From contig CAINVO010000028.1 of assembly GCA_903854195.1 (NCBI GenBank), positions 1-48,767 of the forward strand: a DNA stretch of 48,767 bases. Reading direction: 5' to 3'. Below the pieces are notes generated by a model. That model had not been told where the DNA came from, did no database searches, and was given only the letters and a program-made list of their open reading frames with translations. The stretch's first letter is position 1; each line of letters opens with the position of its first letter. Made by a program: the position numbers and the translations under genes. This stretch comes from an uncultured bacterium (GTDB lineage: Bacteria > Patescibacteriota > Minisyncoccia > Phycocordibacterales > CAINVO01). Shown here piece by piece: positions 8,782 through 17,091 of this stretch.

Positions 8782-9138
8782 TTAATCTTCCTGATCGTTC
8801 AACTTAACTGCAGCCTCTGGAGTTGAGACTGTTTTTCCCATCAAAAACAATTTAATGACAGCAAAAGCAATTAACCAATAAACCATCATTGCAAGTAGAG
8901 TTGTCCATTCAAAAACACTTCCCTCAAGCTGAGTAATACTAAATACATTAAGAAATGGAGATGCAAAAATATGAGTAACACCGTAAATAAAACTAGTAAA
9001 ACCTGCGGTGGAATTTGCACCCAACAACTTCAAAGCAAACCTGAAAGCGAGCATTGCCTCGACAAGTCCCAAAATGTACCAAACAACTTGAGTACCTCGA
9101 TAAAGTGGTTTTGTACTTGGAGAATTATATGAATCCAT
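8782..9138 (-). CDS. YggT-like integral membrane protein
   Basis: 118 residues with three or so hydrophobic segments (VVWYILGLVEAMLAFRFALKLLG, FTSFIYGVTHIFASPFLNVF, TTLLAMMVYWLIAFAVIKLFL). The pattern WYILGLVEAMLAFRFALKLLG with a central proline-containing loop matches YggT-family proteins, which are small membrane proteins of poorly known role. It ends with a short charged tail. It lies 26 bases downstream of the ice-binding-like gene on the same strand and may share its transcript. Confidence 0.7.
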   Translation of the reverse strand: MDSYNSPSTKPLYRGTQVVWYILGLVEAMLAFRFALKLLGANSTAGFTSFIYGVTHIFASPFLNVFSITQLEGSVFEWTTLLAMMVYWLIAFAVIKLFLMGKTVSTPEAAVKLNDQED

Positions 9139-9164
9139 ATTTTTTATTTTAAATAATTATTCTA

Positions 9165-10418
9165 CTAAATTGACGCCACACTATAGTTGGTTGAATAATG
9201 ACCCTCAACAGAATTAAGAGGTATAGCCGTCTCAACTACGACATCCGCTTGGTATCCGGCAGTTCCTGCGTCAGTATCATAGATCATATTTAAGAATGGA
9301 GTTGAATATGTATTCGCTGCTGTAAGCAAAACAGTGACACCAGCATTATCAGCCTGTGCTGAGGAAATTCGAAGATTGTTTGCAACTGGAAGAGTGCTTG
9401 TACCGTTTGTATTTGTCCAATCAGAAAAATTCATTGATAACCTTTTTTCATTAGATGGAACAGTAATATGAAAAACGTATCTCCACCCATTAGCAAATGT
9501 TCCATCTGCTAAAGCTGTATTTTTTGTCACATCAATTGAGGATACTTCAAGAGAACCATTCTGATCATTATTTGTTGTAGTAACTGGATTTGAATCAAGT
9601 GTGACTTGTGTTTGTGCAAGGGCCTTACCATTCAACACAGCCCCTGTCTCCAAAATAACCTGTTTTGCGGTTAGGATTGTTCCATTAAATGTTGAGTAAG
9701 TGCCGAGAGTTGCCCCTGTTGTACCTCCAACCTGCCAAAAAACATTTGAAGCTTTAGCACCACCTGAGAGAATAACTTTAATTCCAGAAGGTAGACTTCC
9801 AGCAGACGCAATATCAAGATTGCCAGCGATTTGAAATATCCAAACATCATTTACGCCTCCTGAAAGAGTAACGCTAGTCGGAATTGTCACATCAGTTCCC
9901 CATTTGTATAATCCTGGAGCAAGAGTCATTCCACCGATGTTGCCAGCACCAAGTTCTGTCACTGTTGGATTTGTTCGGCCCGCAAGATTATTATAATCAG
10001 TCACCATATCTCCAACTGCATTATCTACTAATGTTTTATTTGAAAGTGGTGGATTTCCGTTGAAACATGTTGGATCTCCGCTACCAACATATGCCGCATC
10101 AACACCGTATATTTTTCCAGTTATTTCTGAACAAAAAACACCTATTGCCGCAGAAGTAATTGCACTAGAGCCGATATTCCCTAATATTTTTGAACTGTGA
10201 CTTCCGGTATCTGTAATCCCCGTTTGTGAAAGTATTGTAAAATTTGCTGCTGACAAAAGATTGACCGGTGAAGGGCTATTCATAGAGACACTATTTACAT
10301 TACTAACAGCGGCAAAAGCAGGAGAAATAACACTCCCCATTCCCCCTACAAAAAGAGCGCTCATTGCAAGGCCAGACAGAAGCTTGTTTAACGCCTCTTT
10401 TTTAATTTCTATTTTCAT
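9165..10418 (-). CDS. Secreted DUF3494 ice-binding-like protein
   Basis: 417 residues. A signal peptide (KLLSGLAMSALFVGGMGSVISPAFA) is followed by a DUF3494 beta-solenoid domain (about residues 50-275) with typical segments AANFTILSQTGITDTGSH, LGNIGSS, GAGNIGGMTLAPGLYKW, VWIFQIAGNLDIASAG and FNGTILTAKQVILETGAVLNGKALAQTQVTLD. DUF3494 proteins bind ice or act as cell-surface adhesins. A second beta-rich domain (about 290-417, from SLEVSSIDVTKN) resembles C-terminal domains often attached to surface proteins in these bacteria. It is exported and probably surface-associated. Whether it binds ice cannot be read from sequence. Confidence 0.88.
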   Translation of the reverse strand: MKIEIKKEALNKLLSGLAMSALFVGGMGSVISPAFAAVSNVNSVSMNSPSPVNLLSAANFTILSQTGITDTGSHSSKILGNIGSSAITSAAIGVFCSEITGKIYGVDAAYVGSGDPTCFNGNPPLSNKTLVDNAVGDMVTDYNNLAGRTNPTVTELGAGNIGGMTLAPGLYKWGTDVTIPTSVTLSGGVNDVWIFQIAGNLDIASAGSLPSGIKVILSGGAKASNVFWQVGGTTGATLGTYSTFNGTILTAKQVILETGAVLNGKALAQTQVTLDSNPVTTTNNDQNGSLEVSSIDVTKNTALADGTFANGWRYVFHITVPSNEKRLSMNFSDWTNTNGTSTLPVANNLRISSAQADNAGVTVLLTAANTYSTPFLNMIYDTDAGTAGYQADVVVETAIPLNSVEGHYSTNYSVASI

Positions 10419-10599
10419 TTTATTTATGTTTAATAATTAATAAATTTATATACCTACAAAGGCTGCCGTCGGAGTACCCCTTACATTACAATGACATGGT
10501 TGTATTAAGAGTTGGCATGGTGTACAGTTACTGCACTTAGAAAAAACTATCCCAAAGCTTATTTTGTGATAATTTTAACTCTCTAACGAAACAAACTGT
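10419..10599. other. Divergent intergenic region (no gene seen)
   Basis: 180 bases between the DUF3494 gene (-) and the PAS gene (+). It probably holds both promoters. GATAAT at 10567 is a likely -10 for the plus gene. No hairpin or ORF of note. Confidence 0.4.
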
Positions 10600-11166
10600 A
10601 TGAAAATAAAGGATGAAAAAGACGTTGCTAAACGAATCGGTACTGATTTTTTTGAGAAATCATGGGAACAAAGTTGGACATATATTAAAACCGTAGTGGA
10701 TGTGGTTAGAGAGCCAATGCTAATTCTTGATAAGGATTTTTGTGTTTTGGCGGCAAACGAACCTTTCTACAAAACATTTCAAGTTACACCAGAAGACACA
10801 ATAAATCATTTACTATATGGACTTGGAAATGGCCAGTGGAATATTCCAGAATTGAAAAAATTTCTAAAAGATATTTTACCTAAAAAAACCTTCTTTAAAG
10901 GCTTTGAGGTTGCACATGATTTTCCACTAATAGGCAGAAAAGTCATGATCATAAACGCGCGACAACTTCATTATAAGGAAGATACATCTTTTCCACCTAT
11001 CATTCTTCTTGCAATGGAAGACGTAACTGAAATGATTGCTGTTGCTGAAAGAATGGCTGGACATGTAAACAAGTTTGAAGAAAAAATCATAGAACAGACA
11101 ACAAAAATGGCAAACGATATCGGAAAATTACAGAAAGAAATGGTGGTAGTTTTACAAAACAAATAG
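10600..11166 (+). CDS. Stand-alone PAS-domain protein
   Basis: 188 residues. A PAS domain spans about 30-145: VVREPMLILDKDFCVLAANEPFYKTFQVTPEDTINHLLYGLGNGQWNIPELKKFL and the closing strand ILLAMEDVTEMIAV. It matches PAS sequences found in hybrid sensor kinases and CheB/CheR proteins. A coiled coil (about 145-188, AERMAGHVNKFEEKIIEQTTKMANDIGKL) follows where a kinase would normally begin, but no kinase, GGDEF or other output domain is present. It is therefore a sensor module that must act through a partner or by dimerising. It is a single-gene unit. Confidence 0.8.
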   Translation: MKIKDEKDVAKRIGTDFFEKSWEQSWTYIKTVVDVVREPMLILDKDFCVLAANEPFYKTFQVTPEDTINHLLYGLGNGQWNIPELKKFLKDILPKKTFFKGFEVAHDFPLIGRKVMIINARQLHYKEDTSFPPIILLAMEDVTEMIAVAERMAGHVNKFEEKIIEQTTKMANDIGKLQKEMVVVLQNK

Positions 11167-11210
11167 AGACAATAAATGTGCCACATATGCACGCCCATTA
11201 CCAAACAAAA

Positions 11211-11250
11211 TTGACTTTTCTAGTTAAGTGTCTATTCTGATAGACAGAAT
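11211..11250 (+). promoter_or_regulatory. Promoter with an overlapping inverted repeat
   Basis: TTGACT (11211), a 16-base spacer, then TATTCT (11233). The -10 box overlaps the inverted repeat ATTCTG-N5-CAGAAT (11234-11250), placed where a repressor would bind. Confidence 0.5.
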
Positions 11251-11261
11251 CTAGAATTCAT

Positions 11262-11651
11262 ATGACAAGAAGAGTTGAGGGTAAAATCGAAATAACTGCC
11301 GTACCTGACGGAGAGGCTCCGTTAGAAATACGTGAACAATGGGTTGGGCTTATCTTACCCGTTGTGGCAATAACAGAAAGTATTGGTATGGGTGTTGTGA
11401 CCAAATCTGACACAGACAGCAACCCGGCATACATGGTGCTTCAGGAGTATGCAATCTCCGCTTTATCAAAAAAATCAGATAAAGCTGCAAGATGGTGGAA
11501 GAAACACGGATTTCCACAACAAGGAGAATATTTTGGTTTCAAGGTCTCCCAAACTAAGGTGATTGGAATCCTCAAAGAAGAGGCCTCTAGACATTTTATT
11601 GGACAACTTGAAGTTGGGTCAGGAGCAGAGGATCACCCATCAAATGGATGA
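11262..11651 (+). CDS. Hypothetical protein (orphan)
   Basis: 129 residues of a soluble alpha/beta protein with a start rich in charged residues (TRRVEGKIEITAVPDGEAPLEIREQWVGLILPVV) and a helical middle (SALSKKSDKAARWWKKHGF). No family is recognised and no catalytic motif stands out. It is a single-gene unit between an operator-like promoter and a hairpin terminator, with richer codon use than its neighbours. There is no membrane segment or signal peptide. Confidence 0.6.
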   Translation: MTRRVEGKIEITAVPDGEAPLEIREQWVGLILPVVAITESIGMGVVTKSDTDSNPAYMVLQEYAISALSKKSDKAARWWKKHGFPQQGEYFGFKVSQTKVIGILKEEASRHFIGQLEVGSGAEDHPSNG

Positions 11652-11673
11652 CTCCTAAATACACAAAAAAATT

Positions 11674-11704
11674 AACAGCCCTAAGATAATATCAACGGGC
11701 TGTT
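11674..11704 (+). terminator. Intrinsic terminator
   Basis: AACAGCCC and GGGCTGTT with a 15-base loop, followed by TTATTT. Confidence 0.75.
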
Positions 11705-11822
11705 TTATTTATAAAAAATATACAATTCAATTTTTTAACAAAAATGGACATTTTGGTATTTATATTGTAATGTAATTTTAGATATTTAGGAATTAAAGTC
11801 CTGAAACAAAAGGAAAGCAAAA

Positions 11823-12629
11823 ATGAACATAGACACGGGAGTCCCCGGACCAGCCCATAAAATGGCTGAAGAAAATGTTGCCGTCCCAACAATAGTCAGT
11901 CGAGAGATAGATTTCCAAGGAAGAAAAATATCCTCAGTCTGGATCCAATGGTTTGGAGCCTCAGACTCCAAACCAAACCACATACCCGAAGGAGCCCAGT
12001 TTTTCTTCGACACGGAGCATGACGAGAATCATTGCATGTGGATGAAGGACATCGGTTCTTTTCAAGTCGTCTTCATTGGTCAGATTAAGGATTGGCCCAA
12101 AACCGAGGCTATCGATCGGCTGATCGAAATTACCAAAGGATCATTCTCCACTACCATTGTTTGGATGATGTCTCCAGTGATTACACCTACAGGAAGACCT
12201 GCATCGCCCATGATAAAAATCTCCGTTCTTGGTGATCCAATTTGTGACATCATTGAGCCAAAATTTTATTGTGACTTGACGATCATCGAGAAGGTCATGA
12301 AGGCTATTAGCCAGAAGAGAGATTTGCTCGAAAGACTGATCCAAAACCCTGAAGAAGCTCTTCCTCCAGAGGAAATCCCATGGACCGACAAATGGGAAAA
12401 ATGCAACACCTGCGAACCCCTTAGCAAAAGTTACAGTGAAAAACCAGGGGTACCTAAGGGTGGCCATATTAATGATTTTTCTCACACCTGTAAGGATTGC
12501 GGGAGAAGGTGGTGGCAATCTAACGACCATTACCACCTTTGGCAACATGTTAAAAATCCAATCGAATGGGAATCCATTCGCCGCCAGCAGATACTAAAGG
12601 ATGCTGGACTTAGTTACCCAGAAAACTAG
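11823..12629 (+). CDS. Hypothetical protein with a C-terminal zinc-ribbon-like module
   Basis: 268 residues. The N-terminal two thirds is a soluble domain of unknown type. The C-terminal part contains CNTC (near residue 197) and CKDCGRRWW (near 227), which together would make a four-cysteine zinc ribbon, followed by a His-rich helix (NDHYHLWQHV). AAAGGA lies about 8 bases before the ATG, a clear ribosome-binding site. It is a single-gene unit with a terminator. A 9-bp inverted repeat (GGTTTGGAG...CTCCAAACC) is embedded in codons near 11949-11973. No function is assigned. Confidence 0.6.
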   Translation: MNIDTGVPGPAHKMAEENVAVPTIVSREIDFQGRKISSVWIQWFGASDSKPNHIPEGAQFFFDTEHDENHCMWMKDIGSFQVVFIGQIKDWPKTEAIDRLIEITKGSFSTTIVWMMSPVITPTGRPASPMIKISVLGDPICDIIEPKFYCDLTIIEKVMKAISQKRDLLERLIQNPEEALPPEEIPWTDKWEKCNTCEPLSKSYSEKPGVPKGGHINDFSHTCKDCGRRWWQSNDHYHLWQHVKNPIEWESIRRQQILKDAGLSYPEN

Positions 12630-12652
12630 TACCCAATAATGACAAAAAAAAT

Positions 12653-12693
12653 AAGCCCTTCATCTTAACCTAAACAGGTGCGATGTTGGGCTT
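12653..12693 (+). terminator. Intrinsic terminator with nested stem
   Basis: AAGCCC/GGGCTT outer stem, CATC/GATG and ACCT/AGGT inner pairs, then TTATTTTT. Confidence 0.75.
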
Positions 12694-12730
12694 TTATTTT
12701 TGTGTAAACAAGTTTTTCTATTTAAAAATC

Positions 12731-12850
12731 ATGAAGATAGAAAAAGAAAATCCTACTATTATGAAAACTATCATTACTGCATTTGCCGCTGCTTCATTTT
12801 TAACAATTCCCTTCTTAATAAGCCAATTTGCGAATACTGAATCACTTTGA
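12731..12850 (+). CDS. Possible 39-residue membrane peptide
   Basis: ATG at 12731 opens a 39-codon frame: a charged start (MKIEKENPTIMK) then a hydrophobic stretch (TIITAFAAASFLTIPFLISQF) able to span a membrane. An internal ATG at 12761 would give a shorter form. No ribosome site or conserved motif supports it, so it may be chance. The remaining sequence up to 12990 shows nothing else. Confidence 0.3.
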   Translation: MKIEKENPTIMKTIITAFAAASFLTIPFLISQFANTESL

Positions 12851-12990
12851 TTTTGGTTGTTGTTGAAATCCATTTTAGATATTAATAAATAATAATTTAT
12901 AAAGTAAAACTGAAAACTATATTATAACTATGTTAATAATTATAGCACTATTTACTAATTGAACATATCCACAACCATGAGCAACGTCAA

Positions 12991-14271
12991 CTACAAGAAC
13001 AATAAGTCCCTATCAAAGTCATCGTAATCTGTACCAACCTTCCTATTTTTCATGGCTTGCTGCGTAGAGGCTAAATATAACACTTTTTTACCGAATTTAT
13101 GTTCCAAAGAATCAATTTGATTGTGAATCGATTCAAATTTATTGACGCTTTCAACACCCCCAAACAAGTCCCCTTGTGAGACATAGTTGGGCATAAGATC
13201 CTGCAGGGTTATTCCGGTTGTGCGATACAAAACGCCTCTGGAGTATATTTCATCAAACTTTTCTATAACCAAAGATACTATAGTTTCTGGGGCATTCGTG
13301 GGAGATGAAAGTGTAATACTCGCTGTTGTAAATTTGAAATCCTTAGTTTTAAGAAAAATTGAAACCTTCTTTGGAATAAGCTTGTAATGTCGTGCCTTAG
13401 AACATGCATCCTCAATATTTTTTGAAAACTCTGAAAGAAGAAATTCCCTACTATTTGTATTTGGGTGAAATGATCTAGTTTTTTGTATTGAAGAATAAAC
13501 AGTTTTTGTTTTAGGATCTATCTCCAAAACCCTAACCCCGTTTAATTCTTGCCAAATAGACTCATAAGGTTTTGAAAGATTATTTTTTATCCATTCGAGA
13601 CTTTTATTTGCAAAGTCTCCAGCTGTTTGGATATTTTTTGTTTTTAAAAAAATTGAAGCTTTGGGTCCGATACCCCAGATTTTCGCAATTGGAGTTTTTG
13701 CGAGAAAATCTGGGGCGTTCCCAACCTCAATCACAGTCAGACCATTTGGTTTGACCCATTTAGACGCAACCTTTGCAAGAACTTTTGTTGGGGCAATACC
13801 GACAGATACAGATAAACCAAGTTCTTCATTCACCTCCCGCTTAATTCTCTCTACAATTTGTTTATATGTCATTTTTAATGGCAAATCAAAACCAGTGAGA
13901 TCAGCAAAACATTCATCAATACTATATTCCTCAACATCATCTACATACCTACGTACAATATCAAACATCATAGTCGAATAACGCGCATAAGATTTATAAT
14001 CTCCAGGAAGAACCAAAACATTTGGGAAATCTCTATTTACTTTATATATAGGCATTCCTCTTATAATACCGAGGGCCTTGGCTTCATAAGACAAAGCTGA
14101 AACAATACCTCTTTCTTCTCCAGTAACAACAGGTAAACCTTTCATACTCGGGTTTTTAGCAATCTCCACCCCAACAAAAAAAGCATCTCCGTCCATGTGA
14201 AAAATAACCTTGGTTTTGAGATTATTATTTTTCTTATCATTTAAAATACTATTTTGAAAAACCTTATCCAT
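12991..14271 (-). CDS. dinB: Y-family DNA polymerase (DNA polymerase IV / UmuC-like)
   Basis: Translesion DNA polymerase. From ATG 14271 it has 426 residues. Visible motifs are IFHMDGDAFFVGVE (first metal aspartate), LSYEAKALGIIRGMP, YSIDECFADLTG (catalytic Asp-Glu), SVSVGIAPTKVLAKVASKWVKP, the helix-hairpin-helix GIGPKASIFLKTKNI, and a little-finger domain ending in a DLFGG segment. The absence of the typical short DinB ending and the long tail also allow a UmuC-like assignment. A GTG at 14316 extends the frame but is not preferred, because TATAAT lies 7 bases before ATG 14271 and a LexA-like box overlaps the promoter. DNA-damage control is therefore likely. Confidence 0.9.
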   Translation of the reverse strand: MDKVFQNSILNDKKNNNLKTKVIFHMDGDAFFVGVEIAKNPSMKGLPVVTGEERGIVSALSYEAKALGIIRGMPIYKVNRDFPNVLVLPGDYKSYARYSTMMFDIVRRYVDDVEEYSIDECFADLTGFDLPLKMTYKQIVERIKREVNEELGLSVSVGIAPTKVLAKVASKWVKPNGLTVIEVGNAPDFLAKTPIAKIWGIGPKASIFLKTKNIQTAGDFANKSLEWIKNNLSKPYESIWQELNGVRVLEIDPKTKTVYSSIQKTRSFHPNTNSREFLLSEFSKNIEDACSKARHYKLIPKKVSIFLKTKDFKFTTASITLSSPTNAPETIVSLVIEKFDEIYSRGVLYRTTGITLQDLMPNYVSQGDLFGGVESVNKFESIHNQIDSLEHKFGKKVLYLASTQQAMKNRKVGTDYDDFDRDLLFL

Positions 14272-14278
14272 TAACTGT

Positions 14279-14300
14279 ATTATATATGAACAATCGTTCA
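14279..14300 (-). promoter_or_regulatory. Promoter of the Y-family polymerase with LexA-like SOS box
   Basis: On the minus strand TATAAT (14284-14279) stands 7 bases before ATG 14271. Immediately upstream is TGAACGATTGTTCA (14300-14287), which fits GAAC-N4-GTTC, the core of the Gram-positive-type LexA operator. Its place next to the -10 box of a translesion polymerase fits SOS repression. Confidence 0.65.
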
Positions 14301-14337
14301 CTGAGTAGCAGAACACTCTAGCAACTTACCCCTTAAC

Positions 14338-14868
14338 CTAATAATTCCTAAGTGCGTCTATTATGCTTACCTTTTCGCCCATATAAAAAATAATTAAATT
14401 TCCTTTTTGATATAAATTGACAGCCTTTTTCCAGGCTCCACTACGAGTTTTTGAACTGTTATGAAACGCCAAAATATCTGCCACCAATGCAGAATTATCT
14501 GAATACTCAAAAACCTCAAAGCTATCGTTATTCATAGTTATAATAGTACCCTGTGCTGAAAATTGATCTCTCGTTACGATCTTGCCAACTATTGGATTGA
14601 ATTTTTCATCAGTAAGTTTTTTAACCAAAATTTCTGTTGCTGAGCCTGAGTTCAGAGAACCAAGGGTTGCTGTAAAAGTGTGCACCTTATTAGCGCTGCC
14701 TATATTATCCGCAGAAGCCCTTACAACTGAAAAAAAAGAGAAATTATGAAAAGGATCAGAACGTAAAGCAAAGAATAAAGAAACACAAAACCAAACTACT
14801 GCTAGCCAGAGTATTGGATAAAATTTAAAGCTTTCCTTTTGATGATATTGAGTATTTGCATATTTCAC
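14338..14868 (-). CDS. Membrane-anchored hypothetical protein
   Basis: 176 residues. A short cytoplasmic start and one transmembrane helix (FYPILWLAVVWFCVSLFFAL, about residues 16-35) precede an extracytoplasmic domain of mixed strands, containing GKIVTRDQFSAQGTIITM and ending LIIFYMGEKVSIIDALRNY. I recognise no family. The frame starts at GTG 14868. It lies 66 bases upstream of the polymerase gene on the same strand, with the SOS-type promoter between them, so the two may be read together at low level. Confidence 0.6.
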   Translation of the reverse strand: MKYANTQYHQKESFKFYPILWLAVVWFCVSLFFALRSDPFHNFSFFSVVRASADNIGSANKVHTFTATLGSLNSGSATEILVKKLTDEKFNPIVGKIVTRDQFSAQGTIITMNNDSFEVFEYSDNSALVADILAFHNSSKTRSGAWKKAVNLYQKGNLIIFYMGEKVSIIDALRNY

Positions 14869-15005
14869 ATTCTATAGACCGTTTGATAAAGTAAAATGTT
14901 ACAAAATGTTTCAAAAAACTATCCACACTAGACAAAATGATATTTTTGTGATAGTCTTCTGTCCAGATAGAACTGTCAAAATTTGGACAGAAAGGAATTC
15001 AATAA
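14869..15005. other. Divergent intergenic region with repeat
   Basis: It contains CTGTCCA (14959) and TGGACAG (14984), an inverted repeat with an 18-base centre that itself holds ACTGTC. It may be an operator for the gene at 15006. Confidence 0.35.
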
Positions 15006-15425
15006 ATGGAAAGAAACCCTAAAGAAGTACTTGTACTTCAAGTTGGAGAAGGAGTTACCTCCTTCTGCGCCGTTGCTCGAACGACCACCAAGCTAAGACA
15101 AAACGTAGACTTCACGACCTTTGGCACAGCAAGCTATATCGAAGATGAAGTCTTTGAAAATAAGCCTCAAATGCTTATTACGGGAGTCATCTCCCTCGAC
15201 CGTGTTGATAACGGTGAGGTTGAAAGACTCGTAACAATGCTACGAGAAAAAAATCCTCAATTGGTAGTGGTGACCTATTCGTCACTATCAATCCCTGGAT
15301 CGTGTTTCGACTTACAAATTACAAAAAACTTCGAAATTGGCGGTTTTCTCAGAGTGTCTCATGCGATCGAAAGATTTCGCAACGGATCACTTCGGAGACC
15401 CCAGCCACAGAGCATCACACCCTGA
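15006..15425 (+). CDS. Hypothetical protein, possibly a degenerate receiver-like fold
   Basis: 139 residues. The strand/helix order (EVLVLQVGEG, MLITGVISLD, VERLVTMLREKNPQLVVVTYSS, FEIGGFLRVSHAIERFRNG) suggests a Rossmann-like or response-regulator-like alpha/beta fold. The acidic pocket and phosphoacceptor of a true receiver are not clear. A good ribosome site (AAAGGA) precedes the ATG by about 10 bases. It is a single-gene unit, terminated by a long imperfect hairpin. The function is unknown. Confidence 0.55.
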   Translation: MERNPKEVLVLQVGEGVTSFCAVARTTTKLRQNVDFTTFGTASYIEDEVFENKPQMLITGVISLDRVDNGEVERLVTMLREKNPQLVVVTYSSLSIPGSCFDLQITKNFEIGGFLRVSHAIERFRNGSLRRPQPQSITP

Positions 15426-15444
15426 GACTACTCAGAGTCAAAAC

Positions 15445-15498
15445 AAGCCGCCGCCTTATTTGCGGGAATCAAATGATTCCTTGCAGATGAGGCGGCTT
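15445..15498 (+). terminator. Long nested terminator hairpin
   Basis: AAGCCGCC/GGCGGCTT outer stem plus the inner hairpin GGAATCA-AA-TGATTCC, followed by TTATATT. Confidence 0.75.
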
Positions 15499-15518
15499 TT
15501 ATATTAAATCGACTAATT

Positions 15519-15845
15519 TTATATTAGATCACCCAGTAATGGCACAACTTCAGACTTTGAGCTTGTATCATAATTCATTCTGCGCGCCCTCTCTATTTCA
15601 TCTTTTAATTTTTTATTTTCCTTAGTTAGCTCTGCAACTTCCATAATATTTTTTACCGCTCCAGGAATTGACAGGAAACACGTAATTAAAATGCCGGTTA
15701 AAACTGCTAATGAAATAAGCACTGAGAGTGATGTTGTCATATGCCAAAACATAAAAGTTACAGTTACCGAAAATACATTTTGTAATGCAAAAATGACTGA
15801 CAATGCCCCAATAACAAGACCGAGTATGAGTGATAAAAATATCAT
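15519..15845 (-). CDS. LapA/DUF1049-domain membrane protein
   Basis: 108 residues. Two transmembrane helices (FLSLILGLVIGALSVIFALQN and SLSVLISLAVLTGILITCFL) separated by a short loop, VFSVTVTFMFWHM, match the LapA domain (lipopolysaccharide assembly protein A, DUF1049). A coiled coil (VAELTKENKKLKDEIERARR) follows in the cytoplasm. Homologues occur widely, including in bacteria without LPS, so the role here is unknown. It is a single-gene unit. Confidence 0.75.
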   Translation of the reverse strand: MIFLSLILGLVIGALSVIFALQNVFSVTVTFMFWHMTTSLSVLISLAVLTGILITCFLSIPGAVKNIMEVAELTKENKKLKDEIERARRMNYDTSSKSEVVPLLGDLI

Positions 15846-15927
15846 AATAAATAAGGTTAAGATTTGCTTACATACTGAGCCGTGTAGGGGCCATTATAAT
15901 TACAGAAGTCTACATCCTCTAAATAAT

Positions 15928-15955
15928 TTGACTTATGCTTATTAGATTGTATTGT
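15928..15955 (+). promoter_or_regulatory. Promoter of the stand-alone receiver gene
   Basis: TTGACT, a 16-base spacer, then TATTGT. The leader of about 30 bases carries GAGGA before the ATG at 15990. Confidence 0.5.
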
Positions 15956-15989
15956 GTCAATAGAAATTTAAAGCGAGGAAAAATTTATA

Positions 15990-16349
15990 ATGATAAATGT
16001 TCTCTTGATTGAAGACGATCTTGGACAACTTCGAGAATGGGTCGAGAGTCTGGACGGTTTTGAAATAAATATCGAAACTGCAACAAGTATAAGCCAAGCC
16101 GAAACTGAATTTCCTAAAAAGAAATGGGCCTTGGTTGTTGTCGATGGCTGCATTGGCGGAGATGATTTCAACAGTCCTCCCTTAATCTCGAAGATGCGAG
16201 AAACATATTCTGGGCCAATGATTGCCACATCAAAAAGTTCTGATTTATGTGAAGCAATGGTAAATGCAGGGTGTGACTACAGAGTTGAAAAGAAATGCTT
16301 TGTACCGGCAAACATTGTCCACATCCTTAAACTGAGACTTCCCAATTAA
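15990..16349 (+). CDS. Single-domain response regulator (receiver only)
   Basis: 119 residues forming one receiver domain: acidic pair D9-D10 (LLIEDD), phosphoacceptor D52 (LVVVDG), T80/S81 (MIATSKSS) and a lysine at 101-102 (VEKK). No output domain. Such proteins pass phosphate to other proteins or act by direct binding. No histidine kinase is in the window; the stand-alone PAS protein at 10.6 kb lacks one too. GAGGA precedes the ATG by 10 bases. It is a single-gene unit with a GC-rich terminator. Confidence 0.85.
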   Translation: MINVLLIEDDLGQLREWVESLDGFEINIETATSISQAETEFPKKKWALVVVDGCIGGDDFNSPPLISKMRETYSGPMIATSKSSDLCEAMVNAGCDYRVEKKCFVPANIVHILKLRLPN

Positions 16350-16391
16350 CCCAAATGAGTTGTGTGATTCACCATCATATAATCTATGCAC

Positions 16392-16418
16392 AAGGCGCCC
16401 AAAATAAACGGGCGCCTT
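16392..16418 (+). terminator. Intrinsic terminator
   Basis: AAGGCGCCC and GGGCGCCTT, 9-bp stem with 9-base loop, followed by TTTGTTT. Confidence 0.85.
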
Positions 16419-16479
16419 TTTGTTTAATTAAATTTTTTATACAAAAATTATCTTTTATACGCTATAATTTACCAATCAT

Positions 16480-17091
16480 ATGCCTAACCTACTAAATGAA
16501 ATTATTCACTTATTAGCTGTAAACAAATATTTTCTACTTTTTGTTGGTGTTTTTGTCGAAGGGCCAACGTCCACAACTACTGGTGCCTTTGCGGCATCTC
16601 TAGGGTACATGAATATTTATATAGTTTTTGTTATAACTTTTTTTGGAAACTTTTTGGCAGACATTATGTATTATTTTATTGGATATTTTAGCCGAGAAAT
16701 TATCATAGAAAAATATAAGAAGAAATGGAAACTAGATCAAAACAAACTAAATCTTATAGAAAAAATATCAAGTGAAAGTGGTTGGAAAGCTGTAATGACA
16801 TCGAAGTTTATTCCCTTTTTTGCCATACCAACACTTACAATTACGGGTGCAATTAGAACAAGTTTTAAAAAATTTGTTCAATGGATAATCATTGCAACTG
16901 TACTAAATTCCCTATTATTTACGCTAGTTGGATATTTCTTTGGAAAAAGTTATTTATATTTTCATGATATTCTGGCACCATTTATTGATGAAATATCTTT
17001 AATTTTTTTACTTATTTTTATTGTCATTCTTTTCATTTTTAAAAAGGTGTTAAGTTTCTTCTTGAGCAAAATACAAGAAGACAAACTGTAG
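16480..17091 (+). CDS. DedA family membrane protein (SNARE-associated type)
   Basis: 203 residues with about five hydrophobic segments and the DedA pattern: FVEGPTSTTTGAFAASLGYMNIYIVFVITFFGNFLADIMYYFIGY, then SKFIPFFAIPTLTITGAIRTSFKKFVQW. DedA proteins are half-transporters linked to lipid carrier flipping and membrane homeostasis. Here the usual ER/GRFIP-x-R motif is changed to SKFIPFFAIPT, so the basic residue pair is partly lost compared with the second DedA protein at 23 kb. TATAAT lies 11 bases before the ATG. Confidence 0.85.
   Translation: MPNLLNEIIHLLAVNKYFLLFVGVFVEGPTSTTTGAFAASLGYMNIYIVFVITFFGNFLADIMYYFIGYFSREIIIEKYKKKWKLDQNKLNLIEKISSESGWKAVMTSKFIPFFAIPTLTITGAIRTSFKKFVQWIIIATVLNSLLFTLVGYFFGKSYLYFHDILAPFIDEISLIFLLIFIVILFIFKKVLSFFLSKIQEDKL

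Noticed and set aside
12141-12548. 135-codon minus-strand ORF
   Set aside because: Antisense shadow of the zinc-ribbon-like gene at 11823-12629.
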